A stretch of 64,000 nucleotides of DNA, taken from Actinoallomurus soli (lineage in GTDB: Bacteria; Actinomycetota; Actinomycetes; Streptosporangiales; Streptosporangiaceae). Shown in pieces: positions 24,728 to 33,426 of this stretch. A program made the position numbers and the translations under genes. Every line of letters starts with the position of its first letter. Position 1 is the stretch's first letter. The notes under the pieces are model-generated. The model saw only the letters and a program-made list of their open reading frames with translations, was not told the DNA's origin and ran no database searches. Where the stretch lies: the NCBI RefSeq assembly GCF_024055715.1, contig NZ_JAMXMV010000002.1, positions 558,001 to 622,000 on the forward strand, read 5' to 3'.

Positions 24728-25875
24728 TTGGTGATCTCCGGGACCTCGATGCGGCGGCCCTCCTTCCAGGAGCGCAGGCCCAGCTCGGCGAGCTGGACGC
24801 CCCGCGCGCCCGCGTAGAAGTCCCACGGGAACTCGCCCTCGTCGGCGACGTGCCGCAGGAACAGCTCCCACTGCGTCTTGAACCCGTTGTCGAACTCGGC
24901 GTTGTCCGGCACCTCCTGCCACTGGGCGCGGAAGTCCTCGGTGGCGGGCAGGTCGGGGTTCCAGACGGGCTTCGGCGTCATCGACCGGTGCTGGACCCGG
25001 CAGCGGCGCAGACCGGCGACCGCGCTGCCCTCCGTGCCGTCCACCTGGAACTCCACCAGCTCGTCACGGAACACCCGCGTCGCCCAGGAGGAGTTGATCT
25101 GCGCGATCACGCCGCCCTCGAGCTCGAAGATCCCGTACGCGGCGTCGTCCGCCGTCGCGGCGTACGGCTTGCCGGCCTCGTCGACCCGTTCGGGGATGTG
25201 GGTCGCGCCGAGCGCCTGCACCGAACGGACCGGCGCGATGACGTTGTCGAGGACGTACCGCCAGTGGCAGAACATGTCGGCGATGATCCCGCCGCCGTCC
25301 TCCACCCGGTAGTTCCAGCTCGGCCGCTGTGCCTCCTGCCAGTCGCCCTCGAACACCCAGTAGCCGAACTCCCCGCGCACCGACAGGATGCGCCCGAAGA
25401 AGCCGCCGTCCACGAGGCGCTTGAGCTTCAGCAGGCCCGGCAGGAACAGCTTGTCCTGCACGACGCCGTGCCGTACGCCCGCCTCGTCGGCGAGCCGGGC
25501 GAGTTCGAGCGCCTCCTCGACGTCCTCGGCGAGCGGCTTCTCGGTGTAGACGTGCCGGCCCGCCTCGATCGCCGTCCGTACCGCCGGCGCACGGGCACCG
25601 GTGATCTGGGTGTCGAAGTAGATCTCGACGCCGGGCCGGGCGAGGGCCTCGCCGAGGTCGGTCGACCACTCCGTGAGCCCGTGCCGCTCGGCGATGGCGC
25701 GCAGCTTGGCCTCGCTGCGGCCGAGCAGGATCGGCTCCGGCCACAGCACGGTGCCGTCGGCGGTGGTGAGCCCACCCTGGTCGCGGATCGCCAGAATGGA
25801 GCGGACGAGGTGCTGGCGGTACCCCATCCGGCCGGTCACGCCGTTCATGACGATCCCGATGGACCTGCGTGCCAT
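24724..25875 (-). CDS. Gfo/Idh/MocA-family NAD(P)-dependent oxidoreductase
   Basis: 383 residues. An N-terminal Rossmann fold (GIVMNGVTGRMGYRQH, slightly longer than the classic GxGxxG loop), the catalytic Lys in EKPLA (about 112-116), and a C-terminal alpha/beta sheet domain with GGGIIADMFCHWRYVLDNV as the metal/substrate region (His in place of the usual catalytic DxGxH motif). Substrates in the family are sugars, inositols and their derivatives. First gene of the coupled three-gene run with DUF993 and the isomerase. Confidence 0.88.
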   Translation of the reverse strand: MARRSIGIVMNGVTGRMGYRQHLVRSILAIRDQGGLTTADGTVLWPEPILLGRSEAKLRAIAERHGLTEWSTDLGEALARPGVEIYFDTQITGARAPAVRTAIEAGRHVYTEKPLAEDVEEALELARLADEAGVRHGVVQDKLFLPGLLKLKRLVDGGFFGRILSVRGEFGYWVFEGDWQEAQRPSWNYRVEDGGGIIADMFCHWRYVLDNVIAPVRSVQALGATHIPERVDEAGKPYAATADDAAYGIFELEGGVIAQINSSWATRVFRDELVEFQVDGTEGSAVAGLRRCRVQHRSMTPKPVWNPDLPATEDFRAQWQEVPDNAEFDNGFKTQWELFLRHVADEGEFPWDFYAGARGVQLAELGLRSWKEGRRIEVPEITK

Positions 25876-25940
25876 CCCTGTGTGTTCCTCTCTGCGGATT
25901 CCGGTCGGCGGCTCGACGGGTGGGCGTCGGCTGTTCGGAA

Positions 25941-26037
25941 GGAGTTCGGTCGGCGGTGTTCGGTCGTGGGGTTCAGCCGGCGGAGTTCGGTCGGCGGTGT
26001 TCGGTCGGCGGTGTTCGGTCGGCCCGGGTTCAGTCGG
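25941..26037. repeat. 14-bp minisatellite, about seven units
   Basis: GGTGTTCGGTCGGC and variants (GGAGTTCGGTCGGC, GGGTTCAGCCGGC) repeat head to tail between the ATPase and dehydrogenase genes. The last unit contains the ATPase stop codon (26030-26032). Unit count is by eye. Confidence 0.8.
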
Positions 26038-26923
26038 CGGCCGAGGCCGCGCCGAGCAGGTCGCGGATCCGGCCGGTGGCGTCGGCGAACTCCGGGCGGG
26101 CCATGGTCGTGGCGTAGTCCCGCTCGTCCGGCAGCCCCACGTCGATGACCTCGGCGATCGTGCCGGGCCGGTCGGTCATCACGATGATCCGGTTGGCGAG
26201 GTAGGCCGCCTCCGCGATCGAGTGCGTGACCAGCAGGACGGTCGTGCGGGTCTCCCGCCAGATGCGGTTCAGCTCGACGTTCAGCTGCTCGCGGGTGAGC
26301 GCGTCGAGCGCGCCGAACGGCTCGTCCATCAGCAGGACCGGCGGCTCGTGCAGCAGCGCCCGGCACAGCGCCACCCGCTGCTGCATGCCGCCGGACAGCT
26401 CGTGCGGGTACGCGTCCTCGAACCCGGTCAGCCCGGTCATCGCGATCAGCTCCGCGGTGCGCTCCCGGGCCCGGTCGGCGGGCATCCGGCGCATCTCCGC
26501 CTGCAGCAGAATGTTGCGCCGGGCGCTGCGCCACTCCAGCAGCGCGGCCCGCTGGAAGACGTACCCGATGTCGTGGCGCGGCCCCGTGACCGGCTCGCCG
26601 CGGAGCCGTACGGTGCCGGAGGACGGCTTGAGCAGCCCGGCGACCAGCTTGAGCAGCGTCGACTTGCCGCAGCCCGACGGGCCGACGATCGCGACGAACT
26701 CCCCCTCCGCCACGTCGAGCGACACGTCCCGCAGCGCCGTGACGTCCTTCTTCCGCGTACGGAACCGTACGGCCACGTCCTCCAGCCGAACACTCCCGCC
26801 GTGGCTCGCGTCCTGTTCTGCCACGGGACCTCCTTCGTCGGCCCCGTGATCAACTGCGCTGTGCTCATCGGCTCCCTCGCTTCGCTCGGTCACCTGTCCT
26901 CGTTCCCGTGTGCTGCCGGGCAT
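26030..26923 (-). CDS. ABC importer ATPase (nitrate/sulfonate/taurine type)
   Basis: 297 residues from ATG 26923 (GAGGAG eight bases before). Walker A GPSGCGKST, Q-loop VFQRAALLEWRS, signature LSGGMQQR, Walker B VLLMDEPFGALD and switch His in VTHSIAEA are all present. It groups by sequence with SsuB/TauB. The first 45 residues are a low-complexity acidic extension. It partners the adjacent lipoprotein and permease. Confidence 0.92.
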   Translation of the reverse strand: MPGSTRERGQVTERSEGADEHSAVDHGADEGGPVAEQDASHGGSVRLEDVAVRFRTRKKDVTALRDVSLDVAEGEFVAIVGPSGCGKSTLLKLVAGLLKPSSGTVRLRGEPVTGPRHDIGYVFQRAALLEWRSARRNILLQAEMRRMPADRARERTAELIAMTGLTGFEDAYPHELSGGMQQRVALCRALLHEPPVLLMDEPFGALDALTREQLNVELNRIWRETRTTVLLVTHSIAEAAYLANRIIVMTDRPGTIAEVIDVGLPDERDYATTMARPEFADATGRIRDLLGAASAAD

Positions 26924-26945
26924 CGTCGGCGCTCCTCTCGGTCGG

Positions 26946-27962
26946 TCAGCCCTGCGGCGCGGCGGAGGGGTCCCAGTACGCCGATGGTGCCTGTGCCTTG
27001 CTGATCAGGCCGCTCTGTGTGAAGACGGCGATGGTCTGCCGCCAGTCGGCGTCCGTGTTGACGCCGGGGGCCCTGCCCTGTGTGGCCGCGGTGTGCAGGA
27101 GACTCAGCGTGGTCTTGAACTGGTCGGCCAGCACCGTCTCCGACGGGAGCTGCTGGGATGCGCCGCGCATGGCGGTGACGGCGTTCGCGGGGTCCTTCTC
27201 GGCCGCCGCCCACGCCTCGCTCGTGGCCGCGGACATGCGCTTGACCAGGTCCGTGTCGCTCTTCAGCCTGCGGTCGCCGACGAGCAGGCCGTTGGAGTAG
27301 AAGTTCAGCCCGAAGTCGGCGAACTTCAGGTACGCGACCTGCCTGCCGGCCTTGGCGGCCATCGTCGGGCCCTGGTCGTTCGCGTAGCCGATGAGGCCGT
27401 CGGTCCGGCCGGAGATGACCGCGGCCATCTTGCCCGCCGGGTCGGTGTTCTGCAGGTGGACGTCGGACTCGCTGAGGCCGTTCTTCTTGAGGAACGCCGG
27501 GAACGTACGGGACGGCGCGTCGCCCGCGGTGGCGGCGATGCGCTTGCCCTTCAGGTCGGCCGGCGTCTTGATCGCCTTGTCGGAGAAGAACTGCACGGCC
27601 GCCGGCGTCGTCTGCAGGTAGACGCCGATGCTCTTGACCGGCAGGCCCTGGCTCACGCCGGCGAGCAGCGCCGGTGTGTCCGCCCAGCCGAAGTCGGTCT
27701 GGCCCGCGCCGGTCGCCTGGACCGTCTTCTGTGAGCCCTGCCCCGCCTTGATCTGCAGGTCGATGCCGTGCTTTTCGAAGATGCCCTGCTTCTTGCCGTA
27801 GTAGAACGGCGCATGCTCGCCGTAGGGGTACCAGTTGAGGGTCAGCGTGACCTTGTCCAGCTTCTTGCCCGAGGCGCCGGTGGTCTTGTCGCCTCCTCCC
27901 CCGCACGCGGCGGCGACCACCACGATGGGGACCAGGGCCAGGACGAGGCTGCGCAGTTTCAT
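26946..27962 (-). CDS. ABC importer substrate-binding lipoprotein (NMT1/ThiY-like)
   Basis: 338 residues. Lipoprotein signal ends VAAAC with Cys20. The NMT1/THI5-like fold starts LTLNWYPYGEHAPFYYGKKQGIFEKHGID, the usual ThiY/SsuA opening, followed by VQATGAGQTDFGWADTPALLAG and LKGKRIAATAGDAPSRTFPAFL. Family ligands are pyrimidines, nitrate, sulfonates and aromatic acids; the catabolic neighbours here point to something sugar- or polyol-like, which would be unusual. Anchored outside the membrane. Confidence 0.9.
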   Translation of the reverse strand: MKLRSLVLALVPIVVVAAACGGGGDKTTGASGKKLDKVTLTLNWYPYGEHAPFYYGKKQGIFEKHGIDLQIKAGQGSQKTVQATGAGQTDFGWADTPALLAGVSQGLPVKSIGVYLQTTPAAVQFFSDKAIKTPADLKGKRIAATAGDAPSRTFPAFLKKNGLSESDVHLQNTDPAGKMAAVISGRTDGLIGYANDQGPTMAAKAGRQVAYLKFADFGLNFYSNGLLVGDRRLKSDTDLVKRMSAATSEAWAAAEKDPANAVTAMRGASQQLPSETVLADQFKTTLSLLHTAATQGRAPGVNTDADWRQTIAVFTQSGLISKAQAPSAYWDPSAAPQG

Positions 27963-28046
27963 GTCGTCTCCGTCGGTAGGTCAGGGGGGAGGCGTCAGGT
28001 CGGCGGGACGGGGAGCGGCGTACGGCCGGAGAGCGGGGGCCGTGCG

Positions 28047-28907
28047 TCAGTAGGTGGTGGTCACGGCGGTGCCGCGACGGCTCGCGTGCCAGGGCAGCAG
28101 CAGCTTCTCGGCGAACTCCACGAGCACGAACAGGACGACGCCGATCAGGGACATCACGAGGAGACCGGCGAAGAGCATCGGGGTGTCGAGGTTCCCGTTG
28201 GCCTGCTGGATGACGTATCCGAGGCCCTCGTTGGCCCCGACGAACTCGCCGACGACGGCGCCCGTGACGGCGAGCGTCACGGCGACCTTCAGGCCGGAGA
28301 ACAGGTGCGGCAGCGAGGCCGGGAATCGGATCTTGGCGAAGGTCTGCAGCGGTCCGGCGCCCATCGTCGCCGACAGCTGGATCATCTCGGGGTCCACCGC
28401 CTTCAGGCCGGTGACCATCGAGATGACGACGGGGAAGAACGCGATGAGCACGGCCACGACGACCTTGGGCGCGAGGCCGAAACCGAGCCAGACGACGAGC
28501 AGCGGCGCGATCGCGACCTTGGGGATGACCTGGGCGAACAGCAGCACCGGGTAGAGGGTCCGCTCGACCGCCGAGGAGTACACCATGACGACGGCGGCGA
28601 GGACGCCGACGACCGTCGCGATGACGAAGCCCAGCAGCGTCTCGTACGTCGTGACCCAGGTGTGGTGCCAGAGGTAACCCGTCTTGTCGCCCATGACCTG
28701 CAGGGTCTTGGCCGGCGACGGCACCAGGTACGCCTTGATCAGCTTCGCCGCGGTGATCGCCCACCAGGCGAGGAGGCAGGCGACGAGTAGCGCGACGGGC
28801 CGCCAGGATCGCACGACCGCCTCGCGCACCCGCTCGCCCGCCCCGGGTCTGTCGCGCTCGGCGACTCCGGCCACCGGAACACTGGGCGTGGTGCTCTGAC
28901 TCACCAT
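28047..28907 (-). CDS. ABC importer permease (TauC/SsuC type)
   Basis: 286 residues from ATG 28907 (GGAGGAGCTC before). Six hydrophobic segments and the EAA loop in the binding-protein-dependent permease pattern (GAGPLQTFAKIRFPASLPHLFSGLKVAV). First gene of the leftward transcript permease, lipoprotein, ATPase, and perhaps dehydrogenase-DUF993-isomerase. The LacI-type operator pair lies 42-66 bases upstream. Confidence 0.92.
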   Translation of the reverse strand: MVSQSTTPSVPVAGVAERDRPGAGERVREAVVRSWRPVALLVACLLAWWAITAAKLIKAYLVPSPAKTLQVMGDKTGYLWHHTWVTTYETLLGFVIATVVGVLAAVVMVYSSAVERTLYPVLLFAQVIPKVAIAPLLVVWLGFGLAPKVVVAVLIAFFPVVISMVTGLKAVDPEMIQLSATMGAGPLQTFAKIRFPASLPHLFSGLKVAVTLAVTGAVVGEFVGANEGLGYVIQQANGNLDTPMLFAGLLVMSLIGVVLFVLVEFAEKLLLPWHASRRGTAVTTTY

Positions 28908-28948
28908 GAGCTCCTCCGTGCTCGGACCCCGAGGTCGTACGGCTCTCA

Positions 28949-28973
28949 GAAAGCGTTCTCTGAAAGCGCTTTC
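28949..28973. promoter_or_regulatory. composite LacI-family operator between importer and regulator
   Basis: GAAAGCGTTCTC (28949-28960) and the perfect palindrome GAAAGCGCTTTC (28962-28973) are one base apart, the same composite as at 22519-22543. It would control the importer operon and the regulator itself. Confidence 0.8.
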
Positions 28974-29068
28974 TGCTACCGTAGGGACGGCGTACGGTGC
29001 GGTCAAGAGGCGTTTTCCACCCACCTGGATCGCATGGACGCGGCATGCTGGAGCCAGGAGGGCGCAAA

Positions 29069-30133
29069 ATGGGGGAAAAGCAGACCGGCGGGAGCGGCAC
29101 GACCGGCGGGCACGTCACGCTGCAGGATGTCGCCCGGCGGGCCGAGGTCTCCCTCGCGACCGCCTCCCGTGTCCTCAACGGCACCACCCAGGTCCGCGCC
29201 GACCTGAAGGAGCGCGTGCTGGCCGCCGCGTCCGAGCTGGCCTACGCGCCGAACGCGCACGCCCAGGCGCTCGCCCGCGCCTCCAGCCAGTCCATCGGCC
29301 TGATCTGCCACGACGTCAGCGACCCGTACTTCGCGGCCATCGCCCGCGGCGTGACCCGCGCGGCCGCCGAGCACGGGCTGCTCGTCATGCTGGCCAGCAC
29401 GTTCCGCGATCCGGCGCGGGAGGTCGACTACGTCGCGATGCTCCGCGCCCAGCGGGCCCGCGCCATCCTGCTGATCGGATCCGGGTTCGAGGACCGCGCG
29501 TGGGAGCGCTCGATGGGCGCCGAACTCGACCCCTACGTACGGGCCGGGGGCCGGGTCGCCGTCCTCAGCCGCCACCGCAGCCTGCGCGTCGACACCGTGC
29601 AGCCGGAGAACCGCGAGGGCGCGGCCGCGCTCGCCCGTACGCTCCTCGCCCTCGGCCACCGCGACTTCGCGGTGCTCACCGGGCCGCGCACGCTCACCAC
29701 GGTCGTCGACCGGCTCGGCGGCTTCCGCGACGCCCTCGCCGAGGCCGGCGTGCCGCTGCCCGACGACCAGATCGTCGAGGAGTCGTTCACCCGCGACGGC
29801 GGATACGCCGCCGCGACCGAGCTGATCCGCCGGGGCCTGCGCGCGACCTGCGTGTTCGCCCTCACCGACGTCATGGCGATCGGCGCGCTGTCCGCCTTCC
29901 GCTACCACGGCGTGGACGTTCCGGGCCGCGTGTCCCTGGCCGGCTTCGACGACATCCCGATCGTCCGCGACCTCGTCCCGCCCCTGACGACGGTCGCCCT
30001 CCCCCTGGAGGAGATGGGCGAGCGCGTCATGAACCTCGCGCTCCGCGACCCTGCCCGCCGCAGCCGCGTCGAGCGCATCCCCGGTGAGGTCGTCCTCCGC
30101 GCCAGCACGGCCGCCCCGCGCAAGCCGTCCTGA
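29069..30133 (+). CDS. LacI-family transcriptional regulator
   Basis: 354 residues from ATG 29069 (CAGGAGGG eight bases before). HTH at about 16-38 (VTLQDVARRAEVSLATASRVLNG) with the hinge helix, then a periplasmic-binding-protein-like effector domain (SIGLICHDVSDPYFAAIARGVTRAA..., AGFDDIPIVRDLVPPLTTV). Normal length. Divergent from the importer; its likely operators GAAAGCGCTTTC also stand before the sugar dehydrogenase 6.5 kb away. The inducer is unknown but should be a sugar or polyol. Confidence 0.92.
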   Translation: MGEKQTGGSGTTGGHVTLQDVARRAEVSLATASRVLNGTTQVRADLKERVLAAASELAYAPNAHAQALARASSQSIGLICHDVSDPYFAAIARGVTRAAAEHGLLVMLASTFRDPAREVDYVAMLRAQRARAILLIGSGFEDRAWERSMGAELDPYVRAGGRVAVLSRHRSLRVDTVQPENREGAAALARTLLALGHRDFAVLTGPRTLTTVVDRLGGFRDALAEAGVPLPDDQIVEESFTRDGGYAAATELIRRGLRATCVFALTDVMAIGALSAFRYHGVDVPGRVSLAGFDDIPIVRDLVPPLTTVALPLEEMGERVMNLALRDPARRSRVERIPGEVVLRASTAAPRKPS

Positions 30134-30287
30134 GCACCGGCCCGTGCCGGACGTCCGGAGCGGGCGTCAGGATCACCGAACGCGGATGAATTGCCCGGCA
30201 ACCCGCAGGGAGCCGAGCAGGACGATTCGGGGAACTCCCCGCCACTCCTCTGGAGACGCGGGTCACGCGGTGTTCGAATTCCTCCGC

Positions 30288-30301
30288 GATCTTCGAAGAT
30301 C
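30288..30301. repeat. 14-bp palindrome upstream of secreted protein gene
   Basis: GATCTTCGAAGATC lies 33 bases before the ATG of the secreted protein gene, where an operator or a start-proximal hairpin could act. No further support. Confidence 0.35.
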
Positions 30302-30333
30302 CCCGTCAACCCCCCGCGTCTTCAGGAGTCATC

Positions 30334-31140
30334 ATGCGTCGTCTCGGGCTGCCCTCATCCGTCCGCCGGCTCACTCGCACCCGCAGGTTCGTCGTCCCGG
30401 TCGCGGCGTTCGCCGCGGGAGCGGTGCTCACGCCGGTGGCCGCGTACGCCGCGACCGGGTCCTTCTCCAGCAGCACGACCACGTCCGCGGTGACGGCCAC
30501 GAACACCGGCGGCGGTTACGCGCTCGACGCGACGTCCTCCAAGACGACCGCGATCCGCTCCACGTCCCAGGGCACCGGCAACGGGTCCGCGATGTTCCTC
30601 CGCCAGTACTCGACCGGCGAGGACTCCAACGCGCTGTACGCCAAGGCGTACCCGACGGACGGCGTGCACTTCGGCGTCCAGGGCGTGACCTCCTCCCAGG
30701 GCGCGGGCGTGTACGGGCAGTCGGCGCAGGACACCGGCGTGGCCGGGCAGGGCGTGGCCGGCGTCGTCGGCCAGGGGACCGCGTACGGCGTCGTCTCCGC
30801 GGGGGACGGCCTGCTCACCGGCGGCAACCTCTACGACGACGGCGGCCTGAGCGGGATCTGCACCGTCGCCTCCGGCGCGACGTCCGCCGACTGCGCGTTC
30901 ACCATCCCCTTCGTCGACACGGCGGCCAGGCCCGTCGTCGTGGTGACCCCGCAGGGCAACCCCGGCGGCGCCTACTGGGTGCAGAACGCCTCGGCCTCCG
31001 GCTTCACGCTGAGCCTCTCCGCGCCCGCCCCGGCGTCGGTGGACTTCGGCTACCACGTGGTCGGCCTGTACCCGCAGGCGGCCGCCGCGAAGCACCTGCC
31101 GTCGTCCGCCCGCCCCAAGGTCCGGCGGGCCCAGCCCTGA
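30334..31140 (+). CDS. secreted Gly/Ser/Thr-rich protein of unknown function
   Basis: 268 residues. The N-terminus has a basic stretch and hydrophobic core ending AAYAATG, a Sec signal peptide of about 38 residues. The mature part is rich in short beta repeats (GVQGVTSSQGAGVYGQSAQDTGVAGQGVAGVVGQG), like phage-tail or collar beta-helices, followed by a C-terminal domain with a Cys pair (CTVASGATSADCAF). No enzyme motif. Probably a surface or extracellular structural protein; the repeats suggest trimeric beta-helix folding (inference). Confidence 0.65.
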   Translation: MRRLGLPSSVRRLTRTRRFVVPVAAFAAGAVLTPVAAYAATGSFSSSTTTSAVTATNTGGGYALDATSSKTTAIRSTSQGTGNGSAMFLRQYSTGEDSNALYAKAYPTDGVHFGVQGVTSSQGAGVYGQSAQDTGVAGQGVAGVVGQGTAYGVVSAGDGLLTGGNLYDDGGLSGICTVASGATSADCAFTIPFVDTAARPVVVVTPQGNPGGAYWVQNASASGFTLSLSAPAPASVDFGYHVVGLYPQAAAAKHLPSSARPKVRRAQP

Positions 31141-31307
31141 CCTCCCCGGCCGGGCGGTGGGGATCCCCCCGACGACCACCGGAACGGATCTCCGGCGGCG
31201 GGCGGCGCGATAATGCCACTCTGCCGCCGGCCGTTCCCGGCGGACGCCGGAAGAGCCGCACACCGGCTCGACCGCGCGATCGGGGTTCCGTACACGAGGG
31301 AGACGAC

Positions 31308-31790
31308 GTGAGCTACCCACCGGCGCGTTACGAGGGCGAGAACGGCGAGATCAGCGCCACCTACCGCCCGGCCGGCCACGAGCCGGAGCTGACCTACTCC
31401 TCCGGCAACACGGTGCACTACCTGGCGACCGGCGAGGCGACGGGCGGGCTGTTCGGCCTGTACCGCTGGGTGATGGGCCCGAAGCCCAGCGGCCCGGACA
31501 AACACTTCCACCGGTCGATCGCCGAGTCGTTCTACATCCTCAGTGGAACGGTCCGCATCTTCAACGGCGAACGCTGGATCGACACGGTCCCCGGCGACTT
31601 CGTCCACGTCCCGGCCGGCGGCATCCACGCCTTCCGCAACGAGTCCGGAGAGCCCGCCTCGATGCTGCTGCACTTCTCCCCGGGCGCCCCGCGCGAGGGC
31701 TACTTCGAGGGCCTCGCGGAGGGCCTGGACAAGCTGACCGACGAGGAGCGCGTCGAGTTCTTCCTCCGCCACGACAACCACTGGCTCTGA
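31308..31790 (+). CDS. cupin-domain protein
   Basis: 160 residues from GTG 31308 (GAGGGAG seven bases before). Cupin motif 1 (HFHRSIAESFYILSGTVRIF: His66, His68, Glu73) and motif 2 (PGDFVHVPAGGIHAFRN: His107) give a complete metal site. Single-domain cupins of this type include quercetinase-like dioxygenases and isomerases; no closer assignment is possible. Stands alone between a secreted protein and an esterase gene on the opposite strand. Confidence 0.82.
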   Translation: MSYPPARYEGENGEISATYRPAGHEPELTYSSGNTVHYLATGEATGGLFGLYRWVMGPKPSGPDKHFHRSIAESFYILSGTVRIFNGERWIDTVPGDFVHVPAGGIHAFRNESGEPASMLLHFSPGAPREGYFEGLAEGLDKLTDEERVEFFLRHDNHWL

Positions 31791-31897
31791 CCCGGAGCCG
31801 AGGGGATCGAGCCCGCCGTTCCGGCCCGACGGCCTTGGGAGTCCCGAGTCCCCGGGCGGCGCACGTGGTGTCGCAACGGCATCGGGCCGTGGCGCGG

Positions 31898-33352
31898 CTA
31901 CGCCCGCCGCAGCTCCCCGGGCGTACGGCTCAGAGCGTCGGGCACCTCGCGCATCTCGTCGTCGAACACCATGACCTGACGGGTCTCGGTGCCGTAGGCG
32001 GTCCAGCCGGGATCGCCGTCCCGCGCGAAGCGCACGAGTGCGCCGTGCAGGGCGGTCGCCAGATGCCGTGGCGCGTCGGGGCCCAGCAGGTCGGCTGCGC
32101 CGGGGGCGTCGAGGTGATCGAAGACGAAGGGGAGGTCCGTGCAGTGAGCGGCGCCGAAGAGAGGCGTCGGCCATGCGAACTGGTAGGCGTAGGTGGGGAT
32201 GCCCGCCGCCGCGGCACCGTCGGCGATACCGCGTGCGGGCGTGCGGAAGGTGCGGTCCGATAGGGCTTGCGCGAGCGCGTGACCGGGATTGTCCGTCTCC
32301 AGGGCGCGCAGATAGTCCTTCAGGTCCTCGCCGGTGAGGCCGAGGTTGGCGAATCCCTGCCTGGACGCCTGCACCGACGGGGCGGGTTCCACCGCGCCGA
32401 GGATGAAGTTCCACTCCTCGACGGTGGTGCCGATCATGAGCGAGTCGATGGCCCCCGGCTCGGCGAGAGCGTCATAGGGCGAAGTGGTGACGACATCGCC
32501 GTCCAGGGTGGGCTGCCAGCGCAGGGAATCGTGCCTGACGCGCCGGGCCCGCTCGTCCACCTCGGCCGCAGGCGGCAGCACCTCCCTGGGCAGCCAGGCG
32601 GTCTCCAGCTCCAGGCGCTTTCGCACGGGCACGCCGGTGAGGGCGACGCGCGTGCGCGGGGTGCCGAGCAACGCGGCGAAATCCTCCGAGAGCGTCTCCG
32701 TACGGGTGAGGGAGGCGAGCAGTGGCGTTCCCGCGCTCATCACGGCCAGACGGCGGAACAGTCCCCGCGCGGCCGGACAGCCGGAGAGGGCGAGGGTGGC
32801 CGTGGCTCCTGCGGACTGCCCGGCCACCGTGACGTTGGAGGGGTCACCGCCGAAGGCTTCGATGTCGTCCCGGACCCACCGCAGCGCCATGGTGATGTCG
32901 AGCAGGGCACGGTTCGCGACGCCATCGTCGAGGATCATGAAGCCCTCCGCGGCGAGGCGGTAGTTGGGAACGACGAGCACGATGCCGTCCCGTGCGAAGG
33001 ACTCGCCGGTGTACCAGGGGCCGGCGTTGCCTCCGCTGAAGAATCCGCCGCCGTGCAGCCACACCACGACGGGGTGGTGACCGCCGGTGTCCGCGGGCGC
33101 GTACACGTTGAGGTTCAGCGGGTTCGGGCCCTCGACGACAGGGTCCGGGAAGAGGTTCTGGGCAACGTGCGGGTGTGCCGCCGTGGCTCCGGAGGCCACG
33201 GCCTGGAACACACCGTCGAACGGCTGGAGGGGGCGTGGCGGAGCGAACGCGTGGTCGGGGTAGGGGGCGGCCGCATACGGGATCCCGAGGAACTCCGCGC
33301 ATCCGTCACGGACCCGTCCTTCGATCCGACCGCACCGTGCGTGCACCATCAT
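31898..33352 (-). CDS. type-B carboxylesterase
   Basis: 484 residues. The COesterase pattern is clear: GIPYA near the start, the oxyanion loop HGGGF (100-104), FGGDPSNVTVAGQSAGA with nucleophile Ser180, and a late His region (AAHCTDLPFVFDH). No signal peptide, so it should be cytoplasmic. Start is one of two adjacent ATGs (33352 or 33349) behind GGAAGCAG. Hydrolyses carboxylic esters; natural substrate unknown. It is 74 bp downstream of the MFS gene on the same strand. Confidence 0.9.
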   Translation of the reverse strand: MMVHARCGRIEGRVRDGCAEFLGIPYAAAPYPDHAFAPPRPLQPFDGVFQAVASGATAAHPHVAQNLFPDPVVEGPNPLNLNVYAPADTGGHHPVVVWLHGGGFFSGGNAGPWYTGESFARDGIVLVVPNYRLAAEGFMILDDGVANRALLDITMALRWVRDDIEAFGGDPSNVTVAGQSAGATATLALSGCPAARGLFRRLAVMSAGTPLLASLTRTETLSEDFAALLGTPRTRVALTGVPVRKRLELETAWLPREVLPPAAEVDERARRVRHDSLRWQPTLDGDVVTTSPYDALAEPGAIDSLMIGTTVEEWNFILGAVEPAPSVQASRQGFANLGLTGEDLKDYLRALETDNPGHALAQALSDRTFRTPARGIADGAAAAGIPTYAYQFAWPTPLFGAAHCTDLPFVFDHLDAPGAADLLGPDAPRHLATALHGALVRFARDGDPGWTAYGTETRQVMVFDDEMREVPDALSRTPGELRRA

Positions 33353-33426
33353 GGTCTGCTTCCTTCGCGTCGAGCCGGGCGGCGTCGAGCGCCGTCGCTG
33401 GATTTCAGGCGGCGTGGGCGGCTTCC

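Noticed and set aside
25941-26037. possible CRISPR array
   Set aside because: Short head-to-tail units with no spacers; a minisatellite.
30084-31300. upstream extension of the cupin gene frame
   Set aside because: It overlaps the secreted-protein gene in another frame; the cupin's ribosome site and fold begin at 31308.
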